Assembly: GCA_002336085.1 (NCBI GenBank)
Contig: DDEH01000121.1
Span: 595 to 6,026, forward strand
Origin: Flavobacteriales bacterium UBA1959
Lineage (GTDB): Bacteria > Bacteroidota > Bacteroidia > Flavobacteriales_D > Sanyastnellaceae
DNA: 5,432 bases
Direction of reading: 5' to 3'
Shown here: one piece after another, positions 1 to 5,432 of the stretch
How positions within the stretch are numbered: the stretch's first letter is position 1
Layout of the letters: every line of letters begins with the position of its first letter
The notes under the pieces: model-generated
Database searches by the model: none
The model's input: only the letters and a program-made list of their open reading frames with translations
Told to the model about the DNA's origin: nothing
Program-made: the position numbers and the translations under genes

Positions 1-614
1 TTGAAATCAACAAATCGACTCTCGATGCGATGAATATCCCCAAAAACCCAATACATCAAATCAATGAAGTGACTGAATTGAGTAAACAGCGTTCCTCCAT
101 CCAAATCAAGCTTCCCCTTCCATGGAATCTTACTGTAGTATCGATCATCTCGGTTCCAATAGCATTGAACTTGGACCATGTGAATCTTTCCCAAAACATC
201 TGAATTCACAACTTCCTTGAGCCAAACAGAAGGAGGAGAATATCGATTTTGCATTACACAAAACACTTGTTTGCCGCGCGATAGTGCCGTGTGCAAGATT
301 TGCTCACCATCTTGACGATTCAGCGCCATGGGCTTCTCTATCACCACATGGCAGTCAGCCTCTAAGGCAAGAATCGCCTGTTCGGCGTGGTATCCATTGG
401 GCGTGCAGATGCAAACAATATCCAACGAGTCATACGTTCCGAGCATGTCGGACAAAGAACCATGATGCGGAACATCGTATTCAACACCACATTCTGCTTT
501 GGATCGAATGTCAGCGAAAGCGACAAGTTCAAACGCAGGATTGCGTCGAATCATCTCCATGTGCCGCTTGCCGATATGACCCGCGCCTACGACGCCGAAT
601 TTCAGTTTGCTCAT
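1..614 (-). CDS. Gfo/Idh/MocA-family NAD(P)-dependent sugar dehydrogenase, C-terminus cut by window edge
   Basis: The frame reads open from ATG (612-614) to the left edge, giving 204 codons of a family usually about 320-380 residues long. The N-terminus is a Rossmann fold: KFGVVGAGHIGKRH with the dinucleotide-binding G10-A-G-H-I-G15, an acidic D35 after the second strand, CTPNGYH at 70-76, and the family signature EKP at 93-95. The start of the substrate domain follows, with CYWNRDDRYY (151-160), WKGKLDLDGGTLFTQ (165-179) and H182-x-x-D185 in SHFIDLMYW, the expected catalytic His region. The family oxidises or reduces sugar carbons with NAD(P) in the cytoplasm. The middle region resembles WlbA/WbpB-type UDP-N-acetyl-hexosamine(uronate) 3-dehydrogenases of surface-polysaccharide synthesis, but that substrate is inferred by recall only. 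No Shine-Dalgarno is visible before the ATG. The gene lies 25 bp downstream of the phospholipase on the same strand and is probably co-transcribed with it. Confidence 0.93.
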   Translation of the reverse strand, partial: MSKLKFGVVGAGHIGKRHMEMIRRNPAFELVAFADIRSKAECGVEYDVPHHGSLSDMLGTYDSLDIVCICTPNGYHAEQAILALEADCHVVIEKPMALNRQDGEQILHTALSRGKQVFCVMQNRYSPPSVWLKEVVNSDVLGKIHMVQVQCYWNRDDRYYSKIPWKGKLDLDGGTLFTQFSHFIDLMYWVFGDIHRIESRFVDF

Positions 615-639
615 TGCGCAAAACTACAACAAACAGGGC

Positions 640-2925
640 TCAACGGCGAGGGCTCTCCTGAAACAATCGGTAACCTAAAAGCATCTCAAAAAACAGCGGA
701 GAACGCTCGCTTTTGTAGTATTCAATGCCCAATGAAAGCGGACCAAATGGCATTTCTTTCCAAGCCCGGAACCCAGCCATCCAAAACAACGGTGCTTCCG
801 GATTGAGTCGAGGTCCTTTTGCCCCGTTTTCAATCCGATCCCCTGCCTTGAAGGCGTGAATTTCGGAACGTAGATGAATTCCCTTCAGCACATTACAGTC
901 CGCAATGGCGCCCAGCGCCAGGTAATTGAACGCTCGAAAATTCTCTAAAAAAACGGAACGCGAACCGGGCATTGGAGCATACGCGGTTGCCTGAACAATG
1001 GTACCGTTGTATGTCGAACGAAGCGACTCATTTGAAAAACAAGCATTTCCTGTAAGCCCCAGCGCTCCTGATTCAAAAACAGACACGTATGACTCAAAAT
1101 GAACGTTTCCTCGCCAAAAAACATCTTCATTGATGGTCTGCATGCGTTGAAGGGAATCGTCAAAGACATTAAAATCTGATTTATAAGTGCCTTGGAACCG
1201 CTTTACGCCGCCATTAAAATGATGTCCTTTTGTTGGATACTGATTATGATTTAAGCTCTTGCGCTTCCAACTTAGGCCCAAAACAGATCCTTTATAGCGA
1301 TCGATATTGGTCAATTCATTCGAAGAAAAGATCCAATCTGCATACGTCTGATCAATCGAATTGAACTGCAGAAATGATAAATTAAGTTTGCTTCTCAATC
1401 CCGAAGAAATCAAAAAAACTCCACCCCACTCTGACTCTTGAGAATTGCAAAATATCGGCCGAACATCGCGCTCAATAAATCCAGCCAAATCGCGGGCATA
1501 ATTCCATTGGCGAAAACTCCAAATCGGTTGCAAGGAAGTGGGCAAATCTCCGTGAAAATCGAAATTCATCCGAACGCCAATGTCTGAGTAAAATGCTCCA
1601 AAGGCAGTGCTCACACTGGCACGCATCGGAATCCGTCCAAAATGACTAAGGCCTACAGCCGCATAGCCCATGCTTAGTGGCTGTGATGACAGCCCGCCGC
1701 CCAAATCAACTTTAAAATCGCGCGCTTCAGAAACATCTACATTGACGGCGAAACCACCGTTCACGGCCTGGCCCTTTGGGTAAACTCGTCCGATGTATTG
1801 ATCGGACTCAAGCAGAAAGAGGCGGCGCTTTAATTCAGACGGGGCAAACTCTTCTTTGTGGCCTCTAATTATGCTATGAGCATATTCCCTCTGTTTGAAA
1901 TCAAGCCCTGAAATCTGGGTCTTAATCACTGCAAAGGGACGAATTCCCCGAACAAAATCACCCCGTTGCAAAGCAACCGACTCTGTCTTTGCAACACGGG
2001 GCAGTTCAGCGCCATGCAGTTCCACGAACTCCAATCCCTTTGAATATCCTTGCTCACATGCCTCGATAGATTGACCAAAATCAAGCGTTCCTAATTTTAA
2101 ATCGGGAACAATCTCAAACAGTGCAATATCCCCTTCATTGCTAAATTCCGTAGGACGGATAATAAGCGCTTCTATCTGCGTAAGCAAGTCGTCCGAGAGA
2201 AAATCAGATGGCTCCGACTCAGTGCCCGATAATAAAATAATATCAGGAGCAAAACATTCGATCATAACATCGATGGGTCGATTGTTGTAAAGTCCTCCAT
2301 CGTATATCGGCTTTCCATCCAACCAGATTGGATTCAAGTAAAAAGGAAATGACATCGAAGCGCGCACAGCTTGAGCCAAATCACCCCGGCTAAACACCGT
2401 ATCCGATTTTGCGAGCACATCGCTCCCGACGCATCGAAATGGAACCATCAAGGAGTCGAAGCTTGAGCCGGCTCGAGCAGAGGCCGGACCCAACTCTTCC
2501 ATCAGCGACCAATCCAGCGGTAGACTCGATATAAGATGGCCTCTCACATCTCTATTGCGGGCTCCTAGGCGCAATTCCAAAGCACTCGGGAACTGATCCA
2601 ATGACTTGAACTGGAATTCGTGCAGTGGCTCTCCGCTGATTCGCGCATTAAACTCGTCGGTCCGCAACAGTTCCCACATGGCTTCCGGACTCCATCCTGC
2701 AGCGTAATAGCCACCCACAAGCGCACCAACGCTAGTCCCAACCACATAGTCAATGGGAATACCTGAATCTTCCAGTGCCTGAATAACCCCTACATGCGCA
2801 GCACCTCGGGCACCTCCGCCTGTGAGTACCAAACCGACGGAAAGTCGCTCACCCTGCGCAGAACAAGGAACCCATCCTTGAACAAAAATCATCAAAAATG
2901 ACAAAAAGACTGTAAAACGTAACAT
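640..2925 (-). CDS. Secreted patatin-like phospholipase with predicted POTRA and C-terminal outer-membrane beta-barrel (PlpD/type Vd-like)
   Basis: This complete gene encodes 761 residues. Residues 1-24 look like a Sec signal peptide (Arg3, hydrophobic 4-16, then CSAQ before the mature part). The patatin domain spans about 28-305: oxyanion-hole loop GGGARG (36-41), nucleophile Ser65 in the elbow GTSVG (63-67), and catalytic Asp209 in DGG (209-211), so the Ser-Asp dyad is intact. Family members are lipid acyl hydrolases (phospholipase A type). About 325-390 (IRPFAVIKTQISGLDF onward) fits a single POTRA segment. About 395-755 has alternating polar and aromatic strands typical of an Omp85-like barrel, ending in FFEMLLGYRLF. 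The barrel should anchor the protein in the outer membrane, with the patatin domain either exposed or released. Met12 is a possible alternative start, but Met1 preserves the signal peptide. A six-residue polar tail (QESPRR) follows the last aromatic residue, F755. Patatin assignment is firm; POTRA and barrel limits are inferred from pattern and length. Confidence 0.92.
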   Translation of the reverse strand: MLRFTVFLSFLMIFVQGWVPCSAQGERLSVGLVLTGGGARGAAHVGVIQALEDSGIPIDYVVGTSVGALVGGYYAAGWSPEAMWELLRTDEFNARISGEPLHEFQFKSLDQFPSALELRLGARNRDVRGHLISSLPLDWSLMEELGPASARAGSSFDSLMVPFRCVGSDVLAKSDTVFSRGDLAQAVRASMSFPFYLNPIWLDGKPIYDGGLYNNRPIDVMIECFAPDIILLSGTESEPSDFLSDDLLTQIEALIIRPTEFSNEGDIALFEIVPDLKLGTLDFGQSIEACEQGYSKGLEFVELHGAELPRVAKTESVALQRGDFVRGIRPFAVIKTQISGLDFKQREYAHSIIRGHKEEFAPSELKRRLFLLESDQYIGRVYPKGQAVNGGFAVNVDVSEARDFKVDLGGGLSSQPLSMGYAAVGLSHFGRIPMRASVSTAFGAFYSDIGVRMNFDFHGDLPTSLQPIWSFRQWNYARDLAGFIERDVRPIFCNSQESEWGGVFLISSGLRSKLNLSFLQFNSIDQTYADWIFSSNELTNIDRYKGSVLGLSWKRKSLNHNQYPTKGHHFNGGVKRFQGTYKSDFNVFDDSLQRMQTINEDVFWRGNVHFESYVSVFESGALGLTGNACFSNESLRSTYNGTIVQATAYAPMPGSRSVFLENFRAFNYLALGAIADCNVLKGIHLRSEIHAFKAGDRIENGAKGPRLNPEAPLFWMAGFRAWKEMPFGPLSLGIEYYKSERSPLFFEMLLGYRLFQESPRR

Positions 2926-2929
2926 ACTG

Positions 2930-2937
2930 CTAATTTA
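2930..2937 (-). promoter_or_regulatory. Predicted -7-like box (TAAATTAG) of the phospholipase-dehydrogenase unit
   Basis: Read on the minus strand this is TAAATTAG, one mismatch from TAnnTTTG. It sits 4 bp before the phospholipase ATG, the mirror image of the plus-strand box. It would drive the phospholipase and the following dehydrogenase from a nearly leaderless start. A degenerate -33 candidate (TTTA, reverse strand of 2958-2961) lies inside the opposing -7 box, so the two promoters would overlap and may compete for polymerase. The mismatch makes this weaker than the plus-strand call. Confidence 0.4.
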
Positions 2938-2957
2938 GAGCGCAACAGTGAGCGCAT

Positions 2958-2965
2958 TAAATTTG
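2958..2965 (+). promoter_or_regulatory. Predicted Bacteroidota-type -7 box (TAAATTTG) of the BtuF-like gene
   Basis: TAAATTTG matches the known Bacteroidota -7 consensus TAnnTTTG at every fixed position. It ends 4 bp before the ATG at 2970, so transcription would begin at or next to the start codon and leave essentially no 5' leader. A clean TTTG -33 element is missing. The nearest candidate is TTTAG at 2934-2938, 19 bp upstream, which overlaps the opposite promoter. The consensus match is seen directly; promoter activity is inferred. Confidence 0.55.
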
Positions 2966-2969
2966 CAGT

Positions 2970-3698
2970 ATGCGGATCATTAGCCTGGTGCCAAGTTGGA
3001 CAGAGTACCTCATCGATTTGGAGCTATCGGACGATTTAATTGGTCGGACAAAATTTTGCGTTCGGGCCGGTAGCAAGGCCGAATCAATTCCCATTATTGG
3101 AGGAACGAAAAACGTACACATCGACCGAATCGAGGCCCTCAAACCCGATCTCATAATTGCTAGCAAAGAAGAAAATGACAAAGAATCGGTCGAACAGTGC
3201 TCGAGCTTTTCAGAAGTTCTGTTGACAGATGTCCGGACGGTACAAGATGCATTGGCTGCATGCAAAGAAATCTCAGTGGCCACCAATCGTGGGAAAAGAG
3301 GTGCACATTGGGTTGAGCAAATCCGTTCCGCTTGGGGTGAACCCGAGCCGCTCTATTGCGAGGGGTGTTACGTGGTTTGGAAAGAACCAATGATGCTAGC
3401 GGGTCCCGACACATTCATCCACAGCGTCATGCAGTGGTGGGGAATTGACAATACTGCCAAGGACTTGCATGACGGACGTTATCCCATAGTCACCAAAGAC
3501 CAATGGCATAGAATGAATACAGGACGCGTCCTTCTGCCTAGCGAACCCTTTCCCTTCGCCTCCAAGCACCTCCCCGAATTCGAGGCGAAAGGAAAACAAG
3601 CCCATTTGGTCGACGGCGAAGCCTTCAGCTGGTACGGAAGTCGGATGTTGCATGCCGCACCCTACTTGAAGCATCTTGCTTTGGACAAGCATGCCTGA
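2970..3698 (+). CDS. BtuF-like helical-backbone metal/cobalamin receptor domain protein lacking a signal peptide
   Basis: This complete gene encodes 242 residues. It begins directly with the first strand of the periplasmic-binding fold (MRIISLVPSWTEYLIDL, typical 'R-I-I-S-L-x-P-S-x-T-E' opening of BtuF-like proteins). IDRIEALKPDLIIASKEEN (51-69) is the usual end of the first lobe. YVVWKEPMMLAGPDTFI (134-150) opens the second lobe, and DGEAFSWYGSRML (215-227) is near the C-terminus. The family binds cobalamin, haem or iron-siderophore ligands, usually in the periplasm for an ABC importer. Here an in-frame TAA at 2958-2960 rules out an upstream signal-peptide extension, and the length matches a mature BtuF, so the product should be cytoplasmic. 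Five cysteines, including C130-x-x-C133, suit a reducing compartment. No permease or ATPase gene is adjacent. The next in-frame Met is residue 141, so the start is secure. The ligand is unknown. It is transcribed away from the phospholipase from a shared 44-bp region. Confidence 0.88.
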   Translation: MRIISLVPSWTEYLIDLELSDDLIGRTKFCVRAGSKAESIPIIGGTKNVHIDRIEALKPDLIIASKEENDKESVEQCSSFSEVLLTDVRTVQDALAACKEISVATNRGKRGAHWVEQIRSAWGEPEPLYCEGCYVVWKEPMMLAGPDTFIHSVMQWWGIDNTAKDLHDGRYPIVTKDQWHRMNTGRVLLPSEPFPFASKHLPEFEAKGKQAHLVDGEAFSWYGSRMLHAAPYLKHLALDKHA

Positions 3699-3855
3699 CA
3701 CGTTGGCGCGAAGCCATGCCAGCATTCGGTGAAATTTCGACTTTTTGTCAGTTTCTATCGAGCAGTTTGCCAATCTTGTCAGACCATTTTGATCAAAAGC
3801 AAAGCGGCACACTCCTTGACAAGACAAGACCAAACAATTGAATCAATCTAACATC
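3699..3855 (+). promoter_or_regulatory. 157-bp non-coding leader/promoter region of dnaK
   Basis: I see no supported gene here. The stretch must hold the end of the BtuF-like transcript and the dnaK promoter. No CIRCE operator (TTAGCACTC-N9-GAGTGCTAA) is present, no full TAnnTTTG box is visible, and no G-rich Shine-Dalgarno lies before the dnaK ATG; the last 20 bp are A-rich, as is usual in Bacteroidota. Three TTTG tetramers occur at 3744, 3766 and 3788, exactly 22 bp apart. TTGTCAG occurs twice (3745-3751, 3776-3782). TTGACA at 3816-3821 resembles a -35 element but has no good -10 partner. No convincing terminator hairpin follows the stop at 3698. Confidence 0.5.
3787..3798. repeat. 12-bp perfect palindrome TTTTGATCAAAA upstream of dnaK
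   Basis: TTTTGATCAAAA is its own reverse complement and does not extend further (3786/3799 do not pair). Its right end is 57 bp before the dnaK ATG, and its left half contains the third of the 22-bp-spaced TTTG tetramers. It could be an operator for a dimeric regulator, but short AT-rich palindromes arise readily by chance, so only the symmetry itself is certain. Confidence 0.4.
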
Positions 3856-5432
3856 ATGAGTAAAATCATTGGAATAGACTTGGGGACCACCAATAGCTGT
3901 GTTTCCGTCATGGAAGGCAATGAGCCTGTCGTTATTACAAATGCTGAGGGAAAGCGCACCACGCCCTCGATTATCGCATTCATTGAAGGAGGAGAGCGAA
4001 AAGTGGGTGAACCGGCGAAGCGTCAAGCGATCACAAATCCGACAAAAACCATTTACAGCATCAAGCGGTTTATGGGAAGTTCTTTTGACGAAGTGAAGAA
4101 AGAAACGGCCCGCGTTCCTTACAAAGTTGTAAAAGGAGACAACAACACACCGCGCGTCAAAATTGACGACCGCATGTACACGCCTCAGGAAATCAGTGCC
4201 ATGACTCTTCAGAAAATGAAGAAAACAGCTGAAGATTACTTGGGCACTGAAGTCACTAGCGCAGTCATTACTGTACCGGCATACTTCAATGATGCTCAGC
4301 GACAGGCGACGAAAGAAGCTGGAGAAATTGCAGGATTGGAAGTAAAGAGAATCATCAATGAGCCAACTGCAGCAGCTTTGGCTTATGGCATGGATAAAAA
4401 GTCAATTGATCAAAAAATCGTTGTGTTTGATCTTGGTGGAGGAACGCATGACGTTTCGATTTTAGAATTGGGTGATGGCGTATTCGAAGTGCTGTCCACC
4501 GATGGAGATACACACCTCGGAGGCGATGACTTTGACCAGGCCATTATCGAATGGCTCGTGCAAGAGTTCAAGGATGAAAATGGTGGCTTGGACCTTTCCA
4601 AGGATCCGATGGCCTTGCAGCGTTTGAAAGATGCGGCGGAAAAAGCCAAAATCGAATTATCAAGCACCACAAGCTCTGAAATCAATCTGCCTTACATCAT
4701 GCCTGTGGACGGGATACCGAAGCACTTGGTGCGGTCCTTATCGCGTGCAAAGTTTGAGCAAATTGTAGATTCCCTCGTAAAGCGAACCATTGAGCCTTGC
4801 GTAACAGCAATGAAAGCCGCGGGACTAGAGAAATCTGACATCGATGAAGTAATCCTCGTAGGTGGATCTACTCGTATCCCTGCGGTGCAAGATGCAGTGA
4901 AGGCTTATTTCGGCAAGGAGCCTTCCAAGGGAGTGAATCCCGATGAAGTTGTGGCCATTGGCGCCGCAATCCAAGGTGGAGTATTGTCCGGAGATGTAAA
5001 GGATGTCTTGCTTTTGGATGTCACTCCCCTCTCCCTTGGCATTGAAACCATGGGCGGTGTGATGACCAAATTGATTGATGCGAACACCACAATTCCAACC
5101 AAAAAATCGGAAACCTTCAGCACGGCTTCGGACAATCAACCCAGCGTTGAAATCCATGTCTTGCAAGGCGAAAGGTCCATGGCCACGGACAATCGCTCCA
5201 TCGGTCGGTTCCAATTGGCGGATATCCCACCTGCGCCTCGTGGTACTCCTCAGGTTGAAGTTACCTTCGACATTGATGCGAATGGCATCATCCAGGTGAG
5301 CGCCAAGGACAAGGCTACCGGAAAGGAGCAGAACATTCGGATCGAGGCTTCAAGTGGACTCAGTGACGAGGAAGTAACGCGAATGAAGCAAGAGGCAGAA
5401 GCAAATGCTGAAGCAGACCAACAAGCCAAGGA
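3856..5432 (+). CDS. dnaK: Hsp70 chaperone DnaK, C-terminus cut by window edge
   Basis: The frame is open from ATG at 3856 to the right edge, giving 525 codons of a protein normally about 635-640 residues; the end of the helical lid and the C-terminal tail are missing. DnaK is the cytoplasmic ATP-driven chaperone that works with DnaJ and GrpE. The nucleotide-binding domain (1 to about 380) shows the phosphate-1 loop GIDLGTTNS (6-14), catalytic Lys70 in SIKRFMG, NEPTAAALAYG (168-178), phosphate-2 loop DLGGGTHD (192-199) with Thr197 at the autophosphorylation position, and the adenosine motif VGGSTRIP (335-342). The hydrophobic linker DVLLLD (383-388) leads to the substrate-binding beta-sandwich (about 389-500, including TPLSLGIETMGG and the HVLQGER strand), then the start of the lid (LSDEEVTRMKQEAE). 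The ATG gives the canonical MSKIIGIDLGTT start. All key residues seen are intact. No grpE or dnaJ lies upstream; the downstream neighbour is outside the window. Confidence 0.99.
   Translation, partial: MSKIIGIDLGTTNSCVSVMEGNEPVVITNAEGKRTTPSIIAFIEGGERKVGEPAKRQAITNPTKTIYSIKRFMGSSFDEVKKETARVPYKVVKGDNNTPRVKIDDRMYTPQEISAMTLQKMKKTAEDYLGTEVTSAVITVPAYFNDAQRQATKEAGEIAGLEVKRIINEPTAAALAYGMDKKSIDQKIVVFDLGGGTHDVSILELGDGVFEVLSTDGDTHLGGDDFDQAIIEWLVQEFKDENGGLDLSKDPMALQRLKDAAEKAKIELSSTTSSEINLPYIMPVDGIPKHLVRSLSRAKFEQIVDSLVKRTIEPCVTAMKAAGLEKSDIDEVILVGGSTRIPAVQDAVKAYFGKEPSKGVNPDEVVAIGAAIQGGVLSGDVKDVLLLDVTPLSLGIETMGGVMTKLIDANTTIPTKKSETFSTASDNQPSVEIHVLQGERSMATDNRSIGRFQLADIPPAPRGTPQVEVTFDIDANGIIQVSAKDKATGKEQNIRIEASSGLSDEEVTRMKQEAEANAEADQQAK

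Larger units (their letters stand above)
2923..2972. repeat. 50-bp imperfect inverted repeat filling the divergent intergenic region and both start codons
   Basis: The left arm 2923-2943 reads CATACTGC, T, AATTTA, GA, GCGC. The right arm 2952-2972 reads GCGC, AT, TAAATT, T, GCAGTATG. Eighteen of 21 positions pair (mismatches at 2931/2964, 2938/2957 and 2939/2956) around an unsymmetric 8-bp centre, AACAGTGA (2944-2951). The outermost triplets are the two start codons: CAT for the minus-strand phospholipase and ATG for the plus-strand BtuF-like gene. The symmetry stops exactly there, since 2922/2973 do not pair. The arrangement fits a two-way promoter, possibly also the binding site of a dimeric regulator; which of these it is cannot be told from sequence alone. 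Confidence 0.8.

Noticed and set aside
387..806. Open reading frame of 139 codons on the plus strand
   Set aside because: It runs antisense across the end of the phospholipase gene and the start of the dehydrogenase gene, whose minus-strand frames carry clear family motifs; its own translation resembles nothing and is a shadow.
2863..2865. Cys21 of the phospholipase as a lipoprotein lipobox cysteine
   Set aside because: The preceding residues are WVP, not the L-[AS]-[GA] expected at a lipobox, and the C-terminal barrel already gives membrane anchoring; an ordinary signal peptidase I site near SAQ is more likely.
3704..3738. Possible terminator after the BtuF-like gene: TGGC/GCCA hairpin (3704-3716) or GAAATTTC (3731-3738) followed by a T run
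   Set aside because: The first stem has only 4 bp and no T tract. The second is a loopless 8-bp palindrome that cannot form a normal hairpin. Neither supports an intrinsic terminator call.
3396..3833. Minus-strand open reading frame of 145 codons
   Set aside because: It is antisense to the second lobe of the BtuF-like gene and runs on into the dnaK leader. It has no recognisable domain, and the plus-strand gene explains the coding signal.
3816..3851. Sigma-70 style promoter with TTGACA at 3816-3821
   Set aside because: No acceptable -10 hexamer lies at 16-18 bp, and the primary sigma factor of Bacteroidota uses a different consensus.
4438..4461. His in place of the enterobacterial Phe in the DnaK phosphate-2 loop (DLGGGTHD)
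   Set aside because: I recall this as common in Bacteroidota DnaK proteins; the catalytic Thr and Asp are intact, so it is a lineage mark rather than an anomaly.
4825..5214. Minus-strand open reading frame of 129 codons inside dnaK
   Set aside because: It lies wholly antisense to conserved DnaK sequence; such frames are common by-products of codon structure in this gene.

Overview
The window looks like chromosomal core DNA from a member of the Bacteroidota, most likely a flavobacteria-like lineage. Three things point there. The DnaK sequence has the DLGGGTHD, PYIMPVDGIPKHL and DVLLLDVTPLSLGIE segments I associate with that phylum. None of the genes has a Shine-Dalgarno sequence. A TAAATTTG box matching the Bacteroidota -7 promoter consensus (TAnnTTTG) lies just upstream of one gene. 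Base composition looks even throughout, and I see no mobile element, CRISPR array or RNA gene.

Layout. Positions 1-614 (minus) hold the N-terminal two thirds or so of a Gfo/Idh/MocA-family sugar dehydrogenase, cut by the left window edge. Positions 640-2925 (minus) hold a complete, secreted, patatin-like phospholipase with a predicted POTRA segment and C-terminal outer-membrane beta-barrel (type Vd / PlpD-like architecture). The two genes are co-directional with a 25-bp gap and probably form one transcription unit, phospholipase first. Positions 2970-3698 (plus) hold a complete BtuF-like helical-backbone metal/cobalamin receptor domain without a signal peptide. After a 157-bp non-coding stretch, positions 3856-5432 (plus) hold the chaperone gene dnaK, cut by the right edge after 525 codons.

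The most notable feature is the 44-bp divergent intergenic region between the phospholipase and the BtuF-like gene. Together with the two flanking start codons it forms an imperfect inverted repeat of 50 bp (21-bp arms, 18 of 21 positions paired, 8-bp centre). Each arm carries a -7-like box (TAAATTTG on plus, TAAATTAG on minus) ending exactly 4 bp before its ATG. This suggests a symmetric bidirectional promoter giving leaderless or nearly leaderless mRNAs in both directions.

Functionally the genes are an envelope pair (outer-membrane phospholipase and a surface-polysaccharide-type sugar dehydrogenase), a stand-alone ligand-binding protein, and a housekeeping chaperone. Apart from the shared promoter there is no evidence that they form one pathway. 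I did not find a convincing new multi-gene system here.
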